Source of the DNA: Bacteroidales bacterium
GTDB lineage: Bacteria; Bacteroidota; Bacteroidia; Bacteroidales; JAADJA01
Assembly: GCA_021740645.1 (NCBI GenBank)
Contig: JAIOZL010000017.1
Span: 1-64,000, forward strand
Reading direction: 5' to 3'
Length of the DNA stretch: 64,000 bases
Shown: positions 10,978 to 21,340 of the stretch, one piece after another
How the letters are laid out: each line of letters opens with the position of its first letter
Position numbering within the stretch: the stretch's first letter is position 1
Notes under the pieces: generated by a model
The model's input: only the letters and a program-made list of their open reading frames with translations
What the model was told of the DNA's origin: nothing
Database searches by the model: none
Program-made: the position numbers and the translations under genes

Positions 10978-11418
10978 TCAATTCAATTTATCATGCTTAG
11001 CGCCTTTCGCCTGGAATACAACCGCATAAAGTTTCATTTGTTTAATCATGCTTGTCAATCCATTTGAGCGTGTAGGGGACAAGTGTTCATGCAATTCGAT
11101 TTTGTCGATAAAATCAAGATCAGTTTGCAGGATATCTTCCGGGCTTTGGCCCGATAAAACCCTAATTAATAAGTTAGCGATGCCTTTGGTGATTACCGCA
11201 TCACTATCTGCTTTAAAAATTATTTTTCCATCCTGTAATTCAGCAAATACCCAAACTCGTGACTGACATCCGGAAATTAAATACTGATCGGTTTTGTGTT
11301 TTTCGTCGATAAGGGGCAAACTGCGGCCCATTTCGATCAGGTGGTTATATTTATCCATCCAGTCATCAAACATACTGAATTCTTCAATGATGGTATTTTC
11401 TATCTCCTTTATTGTCAT
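10978..11418 (-). CDS. sufE: SufE family cysteine desulfuration protein
   Basis: MFDDWMDKYNHLIEMGRSLP ... YLISGCQSRVWVFAEL ... LSPTRSNGLTSMI; directly downstream of sufS. Confidence 0.92.
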   Translation of the reverse strand: MTIKEIENTIIEEFSMFDDWMDKYNHLIEMGRSLPLIDEKHKTDQYLISGCQSRVWVFAELQDGKIIFKADSDAVITKGIANLLIRVLSGQSPEDILQTDLDFIDKIELHEHLSPTRSNGLTSMIKQMKLYAVVFQAKGAKHDKLN

Positions 11419-11448
11419 AATAAATCCGTTTATATTCTGTCAGGATTA

Positions 11449-12669
11449 CTAACCGAACATTTTTTGTACCGTAATGATTGCTTCTGCCAGTCTGTCTACT
11501 TCGTCTTTTGTGTTGTAAAAGGCAAATGATGCCCGGATTGTTCCGGGAATATTTAAGAGATCCATTACCGGTTGTGCACAATGATTGCCCGTTCTTACAG
11601 CTACCCCAAATTTATCAATGATAGTCCCTGCGTCATAAGGGTGGATGTTATCCAGGTTAAATGAAACAACGCCTGCCCTGGGTGCATTGGGAGCAATAAT
11701 GTGAACCCCGGATATGGCTGAAAGTTTTGAATTGGCATAAGCTAACAGATCCTCTTCATATTTGATAATTTGGCCCATTCCTATCGATTGAATGTATTGA
11801 ACAGCCTTATTAAATCCAATTACATCCGCTACATTAGGAGTCCCTGTTTCAAATTTATAGGGAAGGTCATTAAAGGTTGTTTTTTCAAAGCTTACTGACT
11901 TTATCATTTCTCCGCCCGTTTGGTATGGAGGCATTTGATTGAGCCATTTCTCTTTTCCATACAATATCCCAACCCCCATTGGGCCATAAAATTTGTGGCT
12001 TGAGAAACAGTAAAAGTCACAATCGAGTTCCTGTACATCGATAGTTGAGTGTACAATCCCCTGTGCTCCATCCAGCAGAACCGGGATAGCGTTTTCATGC
12101 GCTATTTTGATAATCTCATTTACTGGATTAACAATTCCAAGTGCGTTTGAAATATGGCTAATGGCAACAATTTTAGTTTTTTTGTTTAGCATTTTTTTAA
12201 ATGCATCAAGGCTAATTGTAAGGTCAGGATTTAATGGAATTACTTTCAATTCTGCCTTCAGGCTGGCACAGATCATTTGCCAGGGGACAATGTTCGCATG
12301 GTGTTCAAGAGCTGAAATGATCACCTCATCTCCCTCTTTTAAATACTGTTTTCCAAAAGAACTGGCCACCATGTTTATCGAGTCAGTGGCTCCTTTTGTA
12401 ATGATCACTTCATGTGAAAATGTTGCATTAATATAGGCTTGAATGTTCTTTCTGGCTTCCTCAAATTGATCCGTAGCCTTCTGACTTAAATAATGCACAC
12501 CACGATGCACATTACTGTTAATGGTAGAATAGTAATTCGATATGCTGTCAATTACTACCTGAGGTTTTTGGGAAGTAGCCGCATTATCCAGGTAAACCAA
12601 AGGCTTACCATACACCTCCTGATTTAATGCCGGAAAATCTTTCCTGATTTTATCGATATCAAAACTCAA
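11449..12669 (-). CDS. sufS: Cysteine desulfurase SufS
   Basis: IRKDFPALNQEVYGKPLVYLDNAATSQKP, FSSHKFYGPMGVGILYGK (PLP Lys), AVRTGNHCAQPVM (catalytic Cys). Confidence 0.95.
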   Translation of the reverse strand: MSFDIDKIRKDFPALNQEVYGKPLVYLDNAATSQKPQVVIDSISNYYSTINSNVHRGVHYLSQKATDQFEEARKNIQAYINATFSHEVIITKGATDSINMVASSFGKQYLKEGDEVIISALEHHANIVPWQMICASLKAELKVIPLNPDLTISLDAFKKMLNKKTKIVAISHISNALGIVNPVNEIIKIAHENAIPVLLDGAQGIVHSTIDVQELDCDFYCFSSHKFYGPMGVGILYGKEKWLNQMPPYQTGGEMIKSVSFEKTTFNDLPYKFETGTPNVADVIGFNKAVQYIQSIGMGQIIKYEEDLLAYANSKLSAISGVHIIAPNAPRAGVVSFNLDNIHPYDAGTIIDKFGVAVRTGNHCAQPVMDLLNIPGTIRASFAFYNTKDEVDRLAEAIITVQKMFG

Positions 12670-12681
12670 AGAATATATATT

Positions 12682-14073
12682 TTAGAGTTTACTCATGTCA
12701 ATTTCAAACTCAAAACCTTTTTCCTGGTTTTTGCAATGCAACACACATTGATCACATACTGCAAGTTCGCCCCTCAACCTCTTTTTTACCAGGTCGTCGA
12801 TACGCTCTTTCAATGGCCTCAAATCTATCGTATTGATTACTTCCGCAGCAAAGGCATACATTAGCAAGAGTTTGGCGTTAAAGGTACTTATTCCCCGGGA
12901 CTTAATATAAAACAGGGCATTTTCATCCATTTGGCCGACAGTAGCTCCATGACTGCATTTCACATCGTCAGCATAAATTTCGAGGAAGGGTTTGGTATTA
13001 ACAGTTGCTTTATCAGTAAGTAAAATATTCCTGTTTGTTTGAAAAGCATTTGTACGCTGCGCATCTTTTCTTACAAGAATATGCCCGTTAAATACTGCAC
13101 TGGCCTGGTCATCAAGGATGCCTTTAAATAGTTCATTGGATGTACAATCGGGTTGTGCATGATCGATAAAGACCTGGTTATCCACATGCTGGTTTTTATC
13201 CATCAGGTAGAGGCCCTGCACATCAGCATGACTACCCCGACCATTTAGTTTCACCCTTATATCATTTCTTATCATTCCCCCGTTTAAGGAAATGGCAAAG
13301 GTCGAAATTTTACTGTCTTTCTCCTGGTGGAAAAAAGTAGCATTTATCAGTGAAGTATCATTATTCAGGTTTTGTAATTTATAATGATTGATTTGGGCAC
13401 CTTCATCCAGAAAAATTTCACTTACCGTATTGGATAAGGAAGCCTGGTGGTTATGTGAATCATCGCAGTGCACCAGCGTAAGTTTGCTGTTTTTTCCTAA
13501 GATGACCAAATTCCGGTTCTGAACAAAAAGATTTTCTTCTTTATCCAAAACATTCACCATTTGAATGGTCTTGTAGGTCTCTACCCCATCAGGGACATAG
13601 ATGAATACCCCATCCTGAGCATAGGCTGTGTTTAATGCATTAAACCCATTCTCCTGGTTTTTTGCATATTGATTATAGTGTTTTAAAACAAGTTCAGGAT
13701 ATTCTTTTAAGGCCTGTGAAAAACTTCCTAAAATTGTTCCATTGGGTAAGGTTTGCAAAGGTTTATCACGGTAAATATACCAACCATTGTACAATGAAAT
13801 AATATGCGTGTCAAAATCCGGGACTTCACATTGAAATACCTTATCCATATCGATGGACTTATTCTCTGGTTCGAATTGGATATTATAATCAATTTCCAGG
13901 ATTTTTTTCAAATCAGTATTTTTCCATGCCTCAAGCCTGCTGTTTGGGAAATCCTGTTTTAGAAAACTCTGAAAGGAATTCTCCCGCATTAATTTAAGCT
14001 CCGGAGGATCATTCGCGAAGATTTTCTCCCTGTGCTTTTCGTATAGATCTGATATTTTATCTTTTAATGTCAT
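12682..14073 (-). CDS. sufD: Fe-S cluster assembly protein SufD
   Basis: SRLEAWKNTDL, FNGHILVRKDAQRTNAFQTNRNILLTDKATVNTKPFLEIYADDVKCSHGATVGQMDENALFYIKSRGI; position between sufC and sufS. Confidence 0.95.
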   Translation of the reverse strand: MTLKDKISDLYEKHREKIFANDPPELKLMRENSFQSFLKQDFPNSRLEAWKNTDLKKILEIDYNIQFEPENKSIDMDKVFQCEVPDFDTHIISLYNGWYIYRDKPLQTLPNGTILGSFSQALKEYPELVLKHYNQYAKNQENGFNALNTAYAQDGVFIYVPDGVETYKTIQMVNVLDKEENLFVQNRNLVILGKNSKLTLVHCDDSHNHQASLSNTVSEIFLDEGAQINHYKLQNLNNDTSLINATFFHQEKDSKISTFAISLNGGMIRNDIRVKLNGRGSHADVQGLYLMDKNQHVDNQVFIDHAQPDCTSNELFKGILDDQASAVFNGHILVRKDAQRTNAFQTNRNILLTDKATVNTKPFLEIYADDVKCSHGATVGQMDENALFYIKSRGISTFNAKLLLMYAFAAEVINTIDLRPLKERIDDLVKKRLRGELAVCDQCVLHCKNQEKGFEFEIDMSKL

Positions 14074-14124
14074 TTTTATTTTTTGTTCCTGGCAATTGAT
14101 TAATCGATTCTGCTGAATTTAAAA

Positions 14125-14865
14125 TTAACTTCTTAGCCATTCGTATCCCTTTTCCTCCAGTTCAAGAGCTAGATCTTTTCCTCCTGATTTTACGATCTTC
14201 CCTTCGAACAATACATGCACAAAGTCGGGAATAATGTAATCAAGCAATCTCTGGTAGTGTGTTATGACAATGGTTGCATTATCTTTGGTTCTTAGTGCAT
14301 TCACTCCTTTTGCCACTACTTTTAAAGCATCAATATCCAGACCTGAGTCGGTTTCATCAAGAATGGCAAGAATGGGCTCAAGCATCGCCATCTGAAAAAT
14401 TTCATTTCTCTTTTTTTCACCGCCTGAAAATCCTTCATTTACCGAACGGTTGGTTAATTTATCGTGGATTTCAACCAACTTTTTCCTCTCCGCCATTTTT
14501 GCCAGGAACTCCCCTGCAGGGATAGGATCAAGGCCTTTGTACTTCCTGTGTTCATTAATGGCTGTGCGCATAAAATTATTCATACTCACTCCGGGAATCT
14601 CCACAGGATATTGAAAACCAAGAAAAATTCCTTCTAGGGCCCTTTCTTCCGTGGTAAGCTCCAAAAGATCTTTATTTAAATATTCCACGGATCCTTTGGT
14701 AATTTCATACCCCTCTTTTCCGGCAATAATTGAAGCCAGCGTACTTTTTCCCGTTCCATTTGGTCCCATAATAGCATGTACTTCCCCTGCATTCACTTCA
14801 AGATCGAGGCCCTTAAGTATTTCTTTCCCCTCTATAGATACGTGTAAGTTTTTTATTGATAACAT
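14125..14865 (-). CDS. sufC: Fe-S cluster assembly ATPase SufC
   Basis: IMGPNGTGKSTLASIIAGK Walker A, NEGFSGGEKKRNEIFQMAMLEPILAILDETDSGLDIDALK. Confidence 0.96.
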   Translation of the reverse strand: MLSIKNLHVSIEGKEILKGLDLEVNAGEVHAIMGPNGTGKSTLASIIAGKEGYEITKGSVEYLNKDLLELTTEERALEGIFLGFQYPVEIPGVSMNNFMRTAINEHRKYKGLDPIPAGEFLAKMAERKKLVEIHDKLTNRSVNEGFSGGEKKRNEIFQMAMLEPILAILDETDSGLDIDALKVVAKGVNALRTKDNATIVITHYQRLLDYIIPDFVHVLFEGKIVKSGGKDLALELEEKGYEWLRS

Positions 14866-14880
14866 AGTTATATTAATTCA

Positions 14881-14924
14881 ATTTCGTTATTCGTTTTCGT
14901 CATTCGTTATTCGTTATTCTCAAT
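14881..14924. repeat. Degenerate short tandem repeat (ATTCGTT/CGTTATT units) in the sufB-sufC spacer
   Basis: TTCGTTATTCGTTTTCGTCATTCGTTATTCGTTATTC. Confidence 0.7.
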
Positions 14925-14930
14925 CAAATA

Positions 14931-16379
14931 TTACCCTACAGATCCTTCGAGACTAACAGCCAGTAATTTTTGAGCTTCCACGGCAAATTCCATCGGAAGC
15001 TGGTTTAAAACCTCTTTGGCATAGCCATTAACAATCAAGCCTATGGCCGTTTCGGTGCTTATGCCTCTTTGTTGGCAATAAAACAATTGATCATCGGAAA
15101 TTTTTGAGGTAGTGGCTTCATGTTCTACAATGGATGTGCTGTTTTGGGTATCGATATAGGGGAATGTGTGAGCCCCGCATTTATCTCCAAGAAGCAGTGA
15201 ATCGCACTGGCTGAAGTTCCTTGAGTTTTCAGCTCTCCTTGAAATCTTTACAAGGCCTCTGTAGCTGTTATTACTAAATCCGGCTGAGATACCTTTTGAT
15301 ATAATAGTGCTTTTTGTATTTTTGCCTATGTGTGTCATCTTTGAGCCGGTATCGGCTTGTTGATAATTATTTGTCACAGCCACCGAATAAAATTCCCCTA
15401 CACTATTGTCGCCTAAAAGAATACAACTGGGATATTTCCAGGTAATTGCCGACCCGGTTTCTACCTGGGTCCATGAAATTTTGGAATGGCTTCCTTTACA
15501 CATTCCTCTTTTGGTAACAAAATTATAGATTCCTCCTTTGCCATTCTTATCTCCCGGATACCAGTTTTGAACGGTTGAATATTTAACCTCAGCATCTTTC
15601 AGGGCAACAATTTCCACTACCGCGGCATGGAGTTGGTTTTCATCGCGTTGAGGTGCGGTACAGCCCTCTAAATAGCTCACATAGCTTCCTTCTTCACCTA
15701 CAATGAGTGTGCGTTCAAATTGTCCGGTCCCAGCTGAATTGATCCTGAAATAGGTACTTAATTCTACCGGGCATCGAACACCTTTGGGAATATAACAAAA
15801 TGAACCGTCGGTAAATACAGCGGAGTTAAGTGCTGCAAAATAATTATCACCTACAGGGACCACTGAGCCCATGTATTTTTTTATAAGTTCAGGGTGGTTT
15901 AAAACCGCTTCGCTGAACGAACAAAAAATTATCCCATGTTTCGAAAGGGTATCCTGAAAAGTTGTTTTTACCGATACACTGTCAAACACGGCGTCCACAG
16001 CCACACCTGTCAAACGCTTCTGTTCTTCTAATGAAATTCCAAGTTTATCAAATGTAGCAAGTAGTTCGGGATCTACTTCTTCCAAACTATCAAGCTCCAA
16101 TTTCTTTTTGGGTGCCGCATAATAAATTATATCCTGATAATCGATGGGAGGAATATTTAAATGTGCCCAATTAGGTTCAGGCATGGTTTTCCATTTCTCA
16201 AAAGCTTTTAACCTGAACTCCAGCATGAAAGCAGGTTCCTTTTTCTTTTCGGATATAAAACGGATAATATCTTCATTAAGCCCTTTGGGGGCAGTATCCA
16301 TTTCTATATCTGTTACAAAACCGTATTTATAGTCGTTTTGTGTTACTTCTTCAAGAATCTTATTTTGTTCTTTTTCCAT
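14931..16379 (-). CDS. sufB: Fe-S cluster assembly protein SufB
   Basis: [103 protein letters not shown] opens at 16394; MEKEQNK start at 16379 is likelier. Confidence 0.96.
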   Translation of the reverse strand: MEKEQNKILEEVTQNDYKYGFVTDIEMDTAPKGLNEDIIRFISEKKKEPAFMLEFRLKAFEKWKTMPEPNWAHLNIPPIDYQDIIYYAAPKKKLELDSLEEVDPELLATFDKLGISLEEQKRLTGVAVDAVFDSVSVKTTFQDTLSKHGIIFCSFSEAVLNHPELIKKYMGSVVPVGDNYFAALNSAVFTDGSFCYIPKGVRCPVELSTYFRINSAGTGQFERTLIVGEEGSYVSYLEGCTAPQRDENQLHAAVVEIVALKDAEVKYSTVQNWYPGDKNGKGGIYNFVTKRGMCKGSHSKISWTQVETGSAITWKYPSCILLGDNSVGEFYSVAVTNNYQQADTGSKMTHIGKNTKSTIISKGISAGFSNNSYRGLVKISRRAENSRNFSQCDSLLLGDKCGAHTFPYIDTQNSTSIVEHEATTSKISDDQLFYCQQRGISTETAIGLIVNGYAKEVLNQLPMEFAVEAQKLLAVSLEGSVG

Positions 16380-16427
16380 ATCTGATCTCCTCAATCAATC
16401 TATTTAGAAAAAATTTAAATAGCGGTG

Positions 16428-16435
16428 CAAATGTA
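16428..16435 (-). promoter_or_regulatory. Candidate Bacteroidetes -7 element upstream of the suf operon (TACATTTG on minus)
   Basis: CAAATGTA on plus is TACATTTG on minus, matching TAnnTTTG, about 50 nt upstream of sufB. No well-spaced -33 element. Confidence 0.4.
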
Positions 16436-16537
16436 AGAAATATAGGCTGAAAGCACCTCAATTATTTCCTTTTATGTTCAACAATTTAATCCTTGTTTTG
16501 TTGCTTACTTTAAATCCTTTAATTCAACGGATTCATC

Positions 16538-16566
16538 TTGCTGTTCCCCACGTTTTCATAATTTTG
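16538..16566 (+). promoter_or_regulatory. Candidate Bacteroidetes-type promoter for thiL (TTG-N18-TAATTTTG)
   Basis: TTG 16538-16540, TAATTTTG 16559-16566, ATG at 16587. Confidence 0.5.
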
Positions 16567-16586
16567 CAAAAAAATTAAAAAGAGGT

Positions 16587-17657
16587 ATGACTGAATTTGA
16601 AAATAATGACGAAAGGACAGAACTGAAACAATTGGGTGAATTTGGCTTGATTGATCTCCTTACAAAAAACATTAAACTGAAGAATAAAAGCAGTATTAAA
16701 GGGGTTGGTGATGATAGTGCTGTTATTCATCATGCCAATAAACAAACCCTTGTAACAAAAGATCTTTTAGTGGAGGGGGTCCATTTTGACATGACCTATA
16801 TGCCCCTTAAACATTTGGGTTATAAAGCAGCTGTTGTTAACATTTCTGACATTTTAGCAATGAATGGTACACCTACGCAATTGATTGTGGGTATTGCAGT
16901 TTCAAATCGTTTTTCGGGCGAAGCTTTAGAGGAAATATATGAGGGGATCAAGCTTGCATGTGAACATTATCATGTAGATTTAGTGGGAGGCGATACGGTA
17001 TCAAGTGTTTCAGGTTTGATCCTGTCAATCACTGCAATTGGTGAAGCAGACAAGGCAGATATTATTTATCGGGATGGAGCTAAAAATGGTGATTTGATTT
17101 TTGTAAGCGGTAATCTTGGTGCTGCCTATATGGGTTTATTAGTGCTTGAAAGAGAGAAAAAAGCGTTTGAAGTTGACCCTAATATGCAGCCTGACCTTGA
17201 TGGGAATGATTATATTTTAGAAAGGCAACTTAAACCCGAAGCCCGGACAGACGTCCTTGAATTATTGAAAAAAGCTGGGGTAAAACCTACTGCAATGATT
17301 GATATTTCGGATGGCCTGGCCTCTGAAATCCTTCATATTTGCCAGCAATCCGATTTGGGGTGTGTTTTGTATGAAGATAAAATACCCATAGATATTACCA
17401 CGGATGGTGTGGCCAAAGAATTTCAAATTGACCCGACGACCTGCGCATTAAATGGGGGTGAGGATTATGAATTACTTTTTACCATTAATCAATCGGATTA
17501 TGAAAAACTTAAAAGTATTGATGAGATTAGTGTGGTGGGTCATATGACGGAGAAAAGTGCAGGCTATCATTTGGTTAGCCGTTCAGGAACACAGGTTCCG
17601 CTGATTGCACAGGGATGGGATGCATTTCTGAATAAAGAAAAACGCAACAGGCAGTAA
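16587..17657 (+). CDS. thiL: Thiamine-monophosphate kinase
   Basis: GVGDDSAVI, TKDLLVEGVHFDMTYMPLKHLGYKAAVVNISDILAMNGTPTQL, GGDTVSS, DISDGLASEILHICQ, LNGGEDYELLFT. Confidence 0.95.
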   Translation: MTEFENNDERTELKQLGEFGLIDLLTKNIKLKNKSSIKGVGDDSAVIHHANKQTLVTKDLLVEGVHFDMTYMPLKHLGYKAAVVNISDILAMNGTPTQLIVGIAVSNRFSGEALEEIYEGIKLACEHYHVDLVGGDTVSSVSGLILSITAIGEADKADIIYRDGAKNGDLIFVSGNLGAAYMGLLVLEREKKAFEVDPNMQPDLDGNDYILERQLKPEARTDVLELLKKAGVKPTAMIDISDGLASEILHICQQSDLGCVLYEDKIPIDITTDGVAKEFQIDPTTCALNGGEDYELLFTINQSDYEKLKSIDEISVVGHMTEKSAGYHLVSRSGTQVPLIAQGWDAFLNKEKRNRQ

Positions 17658-17706
17658 TTTGAGAACTCCCATACTCAGGTTTTGATTTATCCAATAACAC
17701 ATTAAA

Positions 17707-19545
17707 TTGACTGCAAAAAATATATACTACGATCAGCTCGACCCCGTGATTAAAACCTTGCCGGGCAAGCCCGGGATTTACCAGTATTTTGATAAGAATG
17801 GGAAGATCTTATATATTGGGAAAGCAAAAAACCTCAAAAAGCGGGTTTCATCCTATTTTACTAAAGATTCACAATTAAGTGGGAAATTGAGGGTGTTGGT
17901 TGGGAAAATTGCAGAAATAAGGCATCTGGTTTTAGACACTGAACTGGATGCTCTATTGTTGGAAAATAACCTGATTAAAAAGTATCAGCCCCGATATAAT
18001 GTATTGCTAAAAGATGACAAAACCTTCCCATGGATCTGCATTAAAAACGAACCTTTTCCAAGGATCTTTTCCACCCGAAATGTTTACCGGGACGGATCCA
18101 TCTATTTTGGGCCCTATGCTTCGGTTAAAATGATGAATACCTTGCTTGACCTGGTCAGGCAATTGTATCCATTGCGAAGCTGTAATTTAAAACTTACCAA
18201 AGAAAATATTAAAAAGAAAAAGTTTAAGGTCTGCCTCGAGTATCATATTGGAAACTGTCTTGGCCCATGCGAAGGTTTGCAAAAAACTGAAGATTACGAA
18301 TCTACCATTAATGAAATAAGGGAAGTGATTAAAGGGAATATCAACACTGTAATTAACCAGTTGAAAAACCTGATGAATTCCTATGCCGAATCCATGGAAT
18401 TTGAAAAAGCCCAGGCAGTAAAAGAACGTCTCGAACTCTTACAAAAATACAGGAGTAAATCCACTGTGGTTAACCCCAAAATTGAACATGTGGATGTTTT
18501 TTCAATTCTGACTGATGACGAAGCAGGATATGTAAATTATCTTAAAGTGGTGGATGGGGCTATTGTACAGTCGCACACCATGGAACTGAAGAAAAAACTT
18601 GAAGAGAATGATGAGGAATTGCTTGTACATGCCATTATTGATACCCGTGAAAGATTTGAAAGTACTGCAAAAGAAATAATTATCCCGTTTAAAACAGGAA
18701 CCAAACTTCCTTATCCACAGGTTACCATCCCTTTAAGGGGTGATAAAAAACAACTACTTGACCTTTCCGCAAGAAATAGCAAGTTCTATAAGTTGGAAAA
18801 AGAGAAACAGAAAGAACTTATTGATCCCGATAGGCACGCAAACCGAATTATGGTCACGATGCAGAAAGACTTAAGGATGAAAGAGGAACCAAGGGTGATT
18901 GAATGTTTTGATAATTCCAACACCCAGGGAGATTATCCTGTGGCTGCTATGGTTTCCTTTAAAAATGGTAAACCCAATAAAAAAGAATACCGACATTTTA
19001 ATATTAAAACGGTGGAAGGCCCAAATGATTTTGCCTCCATGGAGGAAGTAATTTACCGGCGTTACAAACGGCTTTTGGATGAGAAAAAATCCCTGCCGCA
19101 ATTAATCGTGGTAGATGGGGGTAAAGGACAATTAAGTTCTGCGGTTAAAAGTTTGGATAAATTAAATCTGAGGGGAGAGATCAGCATAATTGGCATTGCA
19201 AAAAAACTTGAAGAGATTTATTATCCGGGCGACTCATTTCCTTTATACCTGGATAAAAAGTCGGAGACTTTAAAAATTATCCAACGCTTGCGTGATGAAG
19301 CCCATCGGTTTGGAATTACCCACCACCGTAAAAGGTTGGAGAAGGGAACGGTTAAATCTGTGTTAACCGAAATCGATGGAATTGGCTATAATTATGCCCA
19401 AAAATTACTGTGGAAATTCAAATCAGTAAAAAAAATTGAGAAAGCTTCTCTATCAGAATTGCAAGATGTTATAGGACTGGTCAAAGGAAAAATTGTATTT
19501 GATTTTTTTAAGGAGAGGCAGCAGGCTGCAAAAACTAAGGAGTAA
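17707..19545 (+). CDS. uvrC: Excinuclease ABC subunit C
   Basis: LPGKPGIYQYFDKNGKILYIGKAKNLKKRVSSYF (GIY-YIG), YRDGSIYFGPYAS, IECFDNSNTQGDYPVAAMVSF, VDGGKGQLSSA. TTG start. Confidence 0.95.
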   Translation: MTAKNIYYDQLDPVIKTLPGKPGIYQYFDKNGKILYIGKAKNLKKRVSSYFTKDSQLSGKLRVLVGKIAEIRHLVLDTELDALLLENNLIKKYQPRYNVLLKDDKTFPWICIKNEPFPRIFSTRNVYRDGSIYFGPYASVKMMNTLLDLVRQLYPLRSCNLKLTKENIKKKKFKVCLEYHIGNCLGPCEGLQKTEDYESTINEIREVIKGNINTVINQLKNLMNSYAESMEFEKAQAVKERLELLQKYRSKSTVVNPKIEHVDVFSILTDDEAGYVNYLKVVDGAIVQSHTMELKKKLEENDEELLVHAIIDTRERFESTAKEIIIPFKTGTKLPYPQVTIPLRGDKKQLLDLSARNSKFYKLEKEKQKELIDPDRHANRIMVTMQKDLRMKEEPRVIECFDNSNTQGDYPVAAMVSFKNGKPNKKEYRHFNIKTVEGPNDFASMEEVIYRRYKRLLDEKKSLPQLIVVDGGKGQLSSAVKSLDKLNLRGEISIIGIAKKLEEIYYPGDSFPLYLDKKSETLKIIQRLRDEAHRFGITHHRKRLEKGTVKSVLTEIDGIGYNYAQKLLWKFKSVKKIEKASLSELQDVIGLVKGKIVFDFFKERQQAAKTKE

Positions 19546-19574
19546 AATATTCTTTCTATTTTTACGAATCTAAA

Positions 19575-20180
19575 TTGCAAATGATGAAGTTTACAATATT
19601 ATCCATAATTTTTATATTAAGCTTTTCTACACTTATTGCTCAGGAATTTAAAGGTGGAGTTTTAGGAGGGCTTGCCACAACAGAAGTTTCTGGCGATAGA
19701 TTACAGGGGCCAAATAAGGCTGGAGTATATGCAGGTGTTTTTGTCAACCGCTACTTTACCCCCACATCATCCATTCAAATGGAACTTGATTTTATTCAAA
19801 AGGGCAGCCGTGAAAATCCTGATTCAACTAATAATTTTCATTCCTATCTGTTGCGTGTGAACTACGTGGAAATGCCTGTTCATTATCGTTATGATTTTCA
19901 TGAGAAAGCATGCTTCGAGGCAGGTTTATCTTTAGGAGTACTTATCCATGATTATGAGTTGGCTGACGGCTATGAATGGGTCTCAGGCCAGGAAATGGGG
20001 CAGTTTGATTTAAGTGCAAATATTGGCGTTTTTTATTCTTTGACGGAAAGGCTAAGGATAAATGTAAGATACTCCAATTCTGTTTTACCGATTAGGCCCC
20101 ACCCCGGAGGTGCTACCTGGAGGGCTGATAAAGGCCAATACAATGAAGTGCTGAGTTTTGTTCTCTTTTACGAATTGTAA
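19575..20180 (+). CDS. PorT/outer membrane beta-barrel family protein
   Basis: Signal peptide MKFTILSIIFILSFSTLIAQEFKGGVLGGLATTEVSGDRLQGPNKAGVYAGVFVNRYF, alternating strands, aromatic C-terminus FVLFYEL. Confidence 0.75.
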   Translation: MQMMKFTILSIIFILSFSTLIAQEFKGGVLGGLATTEVSGDRLQGPNKAGVYAGVFVNRYFTPTSSIQMELDFIQKGSRENPDSTNNFHSYLLRVNYVEMPVHYRYDFHEKACFEAGLSLGVLIHDYELADGYEWVSGQEMGQFDLSANIGVFYSLTERLRINVRYSNSVLPIRPHPGGATWRADKGQYNEVLSFVLFYEL

Positions 20181-20181
20181 T

Positions 20182-20790
20182 TTAGTCAATAGAGAAAAAT
20201 TTTATTCTGATCAAACCCCTGAAATCTCCATCACGATAGCCCACTGCTTTGTCATCCGGATAAAAATTTTTAATTTCTGAATAGTAATCTGGAGGGATAT
20301 TTTCCACAGCGCCATGGCATAAAAGGCAAGCCGGATTTACTTTCATTGGTTTGTAATAATAATAAAAATTTTCCCCTGAGATAGAAATATTTTGAATGTA
20401 AAATTCAGGCAGAGGTTCATTGTTCTTCGCAAAAGAATCAAAATGGGTCAATGCTAACTTTTCGTATTCATCAGGAGCATTGGATTTATTCCGGTATTTA
20501 AGGGTAGTGCGTTTAATATCAAGTTTAAGGTCGGTTGATTTTGCAACCAGATCGGTAAGCTCTATAGCTCTCATATTGCAAACTTCAATGGCTTCTGATA
20601 TTCCGCCTTTTTTTATGGCAGCCTGAAGTTCGGATTGCAAAGTTTCTATCAGATCTTTGGCAACCTGATCACCAATAGGTCTGATAATTGCAGTTTCTGC
20701 TTCATTCGCCTCGGTAATTTGATTCTTTTTTAAGGCACAGGAAGATATCAGAATAGTTAAAAAGACGAATAAAAACAAATACCGGATCAT
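20182..20790 (-). CDS. DUF3365 (Tll0287-like) lipoprotein with CXXCH heme-binding motif
   Basis: Lipobox LISSC at the N-terminus; single CLLCH motif (NPACLLCHGAVENIPPDYY); DUF3365-like C-terminal AVGYRDGDFRGLIRI. Confidence 0.75.
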   Translation of the reverse strand: MIRYLFLFVFLTILISSCALKKNQITEANEAETAIIRPIGDQVAKDLIETLQSELQAAIKKGGISEAIEVCNMRAIELTDLVAKSTDLKLDIKRTTLKYRNKSNAPDEYEKLALTHFDSFAKNNEPLPEFYIQNISISGENFYYYYKPMKVNPACLLCHGAVENIPPDYYSEIKNFYPDDKAVGYRDGDFRGLIRIKFFSID

Positions 20791-20813
20791 GGAAAAGAAA
20801 TTTATATTAATAT

Positions 20814-21212
20814 TTAAAATATGGTTGAAAGATTTATAAAATCAATATACTCAGCAGAATCATCACCAAAAATTTCCATGGTTTCACCTATAATCTTATA
20901 GGTGCTTTCTTCTCCTGCAATTCGTGAAAAAAGAACTACAAATTCATTGAGGTTTTCATCAATCATAATTATCCTTGCCAATCTTTTATGCACATCTGAG
21001 TCAAGTTCAGAATGGCAAATAGGGCAAAAGAATTCTAACTCCTGGCCTTCATCAAATTCAAAGCCCGGATGTTTTTTAATGGTATAGTTCCCAAGGTCAG
21101 GATGCAATGATATTAGTCCAACTTTAAATTCAGCAGTCCTGACTGAGAATATTACACAGTCATTTAATGAAAGGTAGCCATTGCAGTGCGGGCAAATATA
21201 ATTGATGTTCAT
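20814..21212 (-). CDS. Small zinc-ribbon-like hypothetical protein
   Basis: 132 aa with paired CPHC (N-terminus) and CPIC cysteine knuckles. Confidence 0.5.
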   Translation of the reverse strand: MNINYICPHCNGYLSLNDCVIFSVRTAEFKVGLISLHPDLGNYTIKKHPGFEFDEGQELEFFCPICHSELDSDVHKRLARIIMIDENLNEFVVLFSRIAGEESTYKIIGETMEIFGDDSAEYIDFINLSTIF

Positions 21213-21290
21213 AGCACTTGTTTTAGGGTTTGAAAAAGCACTTTAAATATACAAAATATTTTAATGAAATCAAGTTTTAGAAATAAAAAA

Positions 21291-21321
21291 AACCTTTATC
21301 AAAAAATAACTGATAAAGGTT
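21291..21321 (-). terminator. Rho-independent terminator downstream of the ferredoxin oxidoreductase operon
   Basis: AACCTTTATCA (21291-21301) pairs perfectly with TGATAAAGGTT (21311-21321); on minus it is followed by a T-run. Confidence 0.85.
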
Positions 21322-21340
21322 CTCTTTAATTATATAAATA

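Noticed and set aside
14881-14924. CRISPR-like repeat
   Set aside because: Units are only 7-8 nt, degenerate, with no spacers and no cas genes nearby.
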